From: Stieleria maiorica
GTDB lineage: Bacteria > Planctomycetota > Planctomycetia > Pirellulales > Pirellulaceae
Length of the DNA stretch: 64,000 nucleotides
Assembly (NCBI RefSeq): GCF_008035925.1
Contig: NZ_CP036264.1
Location: 7,535,641 to 7,599,640 of the forward strand
Direction: 5' to 3'
In this document: positions 63,865 to 64,000 of the stretch, in pieces
Layout of the letters: every line of letters begins with the position of its first letter
Position numbering within the stretch: the stretch's first letter is position 1
The notes under the pieces: generated by a model
Told to the model about the DNA's origin: nothing
The model's database searches: none
Seen by the model: the letters and a program-made list of their open reading frames with translations, nothing else
Program-made: the position numbers and the translations under genes

Positions 63865-64000
63865 ATGAACGCTACCGCCAAACAACACGACTCGGGCACC
63901 GCAACCGTCTTGGGAGTCAACGGAAACATCGTCCGCATCCAAGTGTCTGGAATGCGGATCATGAAGAACGAGGTCGCTTTCGTTTGTGTCGGTGACCAGC
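63865..64000 (+). CDS. atpA: V/A-type ATP synthase subunit A (partial)
   Basis: The first 45 codons of the catalytic subunit, cut by the window end. TATVLGVNGNIVRIQVSGMR and NEVAFVCVGDQ fit the N-terminal beta-barrel ('v..v.G.vv.a.gm......ev..vg...'). ATG 63865 has GGAG 7 bases upstream. The catalytic P-loop lies beyond the window. Its place last, after DUF2764, defines the unusual gene order of this operon. Confidence 0.85.
   Translation, partial: MNATAKQHDSGTATVLGVNGNIVRIQVSGMRIMKNEVAFVCVGDQ

Noticed and set aside
1..64000. tRNA or rRNA genes, prophage, integron or complete insertion sequence
   Set aside because: No cloverleaf with an intact T-loop, no rRNA motifs, and no transposase, integrase or phage structural proteins were recognised by reading; a short tRNA could still have been missed without a covariance search.

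Overview
The window looks like a chromosomal segment of a planctomycete of the Pirellulaceae type (Rhodopirellula/Rubripirellula/Stieleria-like). The evidence is moderately high GC, many secreted lipoproteins, a DUF1559 pseudopilin-like protein, a PVC-type heme-binding protein, an ECF sigma factor next to a giant Ser/Thr kinase with RDD membrane domains, a YXWGXW-repeat protein, and many small palindromic intergenic repeats. No rRNA, tRNA, CRISPR array, prophage or intact insertion sequence was recognised.

Region 1 (1-5601): the tail of a redoxin-like gene, then a tightly packed five-gene cluster: lipoprotein, large single-pass coiled-coil protein, MotA/TolQ/ExbB-like channel subunit, and two different MotB/ExbD-like proteins, each with an Asp at the start of its only membrane helix. 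This is the best candidate for an undescribed ion-driven membrane machine. Region 2 (5602-9368): a 17-bp tandem repeat, a PAS/LuxR regulator, two tandem-domain universal stress proteins and a small helical protein. Region 3 (9510-13207): an AT-richer pair of head-to-head paralogues (beta-propeller plus Ig-like domains). Both lack 5-prime ends and one is frameshifted, which suggests a rearrangement scar. Region 4 (13659-17761): a LuxR regulator with a degenerate receiver, small membrane and hypothetical proteins, a minisatellite and a serine beta-lactamase-family protein.

Region 5 (18004-24845): a lipoprotein, a DUF6798-like polytopic membrane protein and pdxA on the minus strand; divergently, a C25-like (gingipain-type) cysteine peptidase and a zinc-ribbon membrane protein. 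Region 6 (25022-33111, all minus): a FetA/FetB-type ABC exporter, an ECF sigma factor whose ATG overlaps the fetB stop, a 1040-residue Ser/Thr kinase, and a PVC-type dehydrogenase/cytochrome c protein. Region 7 (33144-45093): an STN-domain protein and a small HELGH metalloprotease lying between 46-bp inverted repeats; then an HtrA-like protease, proB, purF, an acyltransferase, a glmU N-domain/prs pair (PRPP made by Prs is the substrate of PurF), an LpxL-type acyltransferase and dense REP-like palindromes.

Region 8 (45094-57531): a compact UvrA-like protein, a small lipoprotein, a DUF1559 protein, a thioesterase, a secreted MsrA, a Tat-exported sugar-isomerase-like protein coupled to a membrane protein, a CrtI-like FAD oxidoreductase and a YXWGXW-repeat protein. 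Region 9 (57683-64000): a V/A-type ATP synthase operon in the order B-D-I-K-E-DUF2764-A, cut by the window end inside subunit A.
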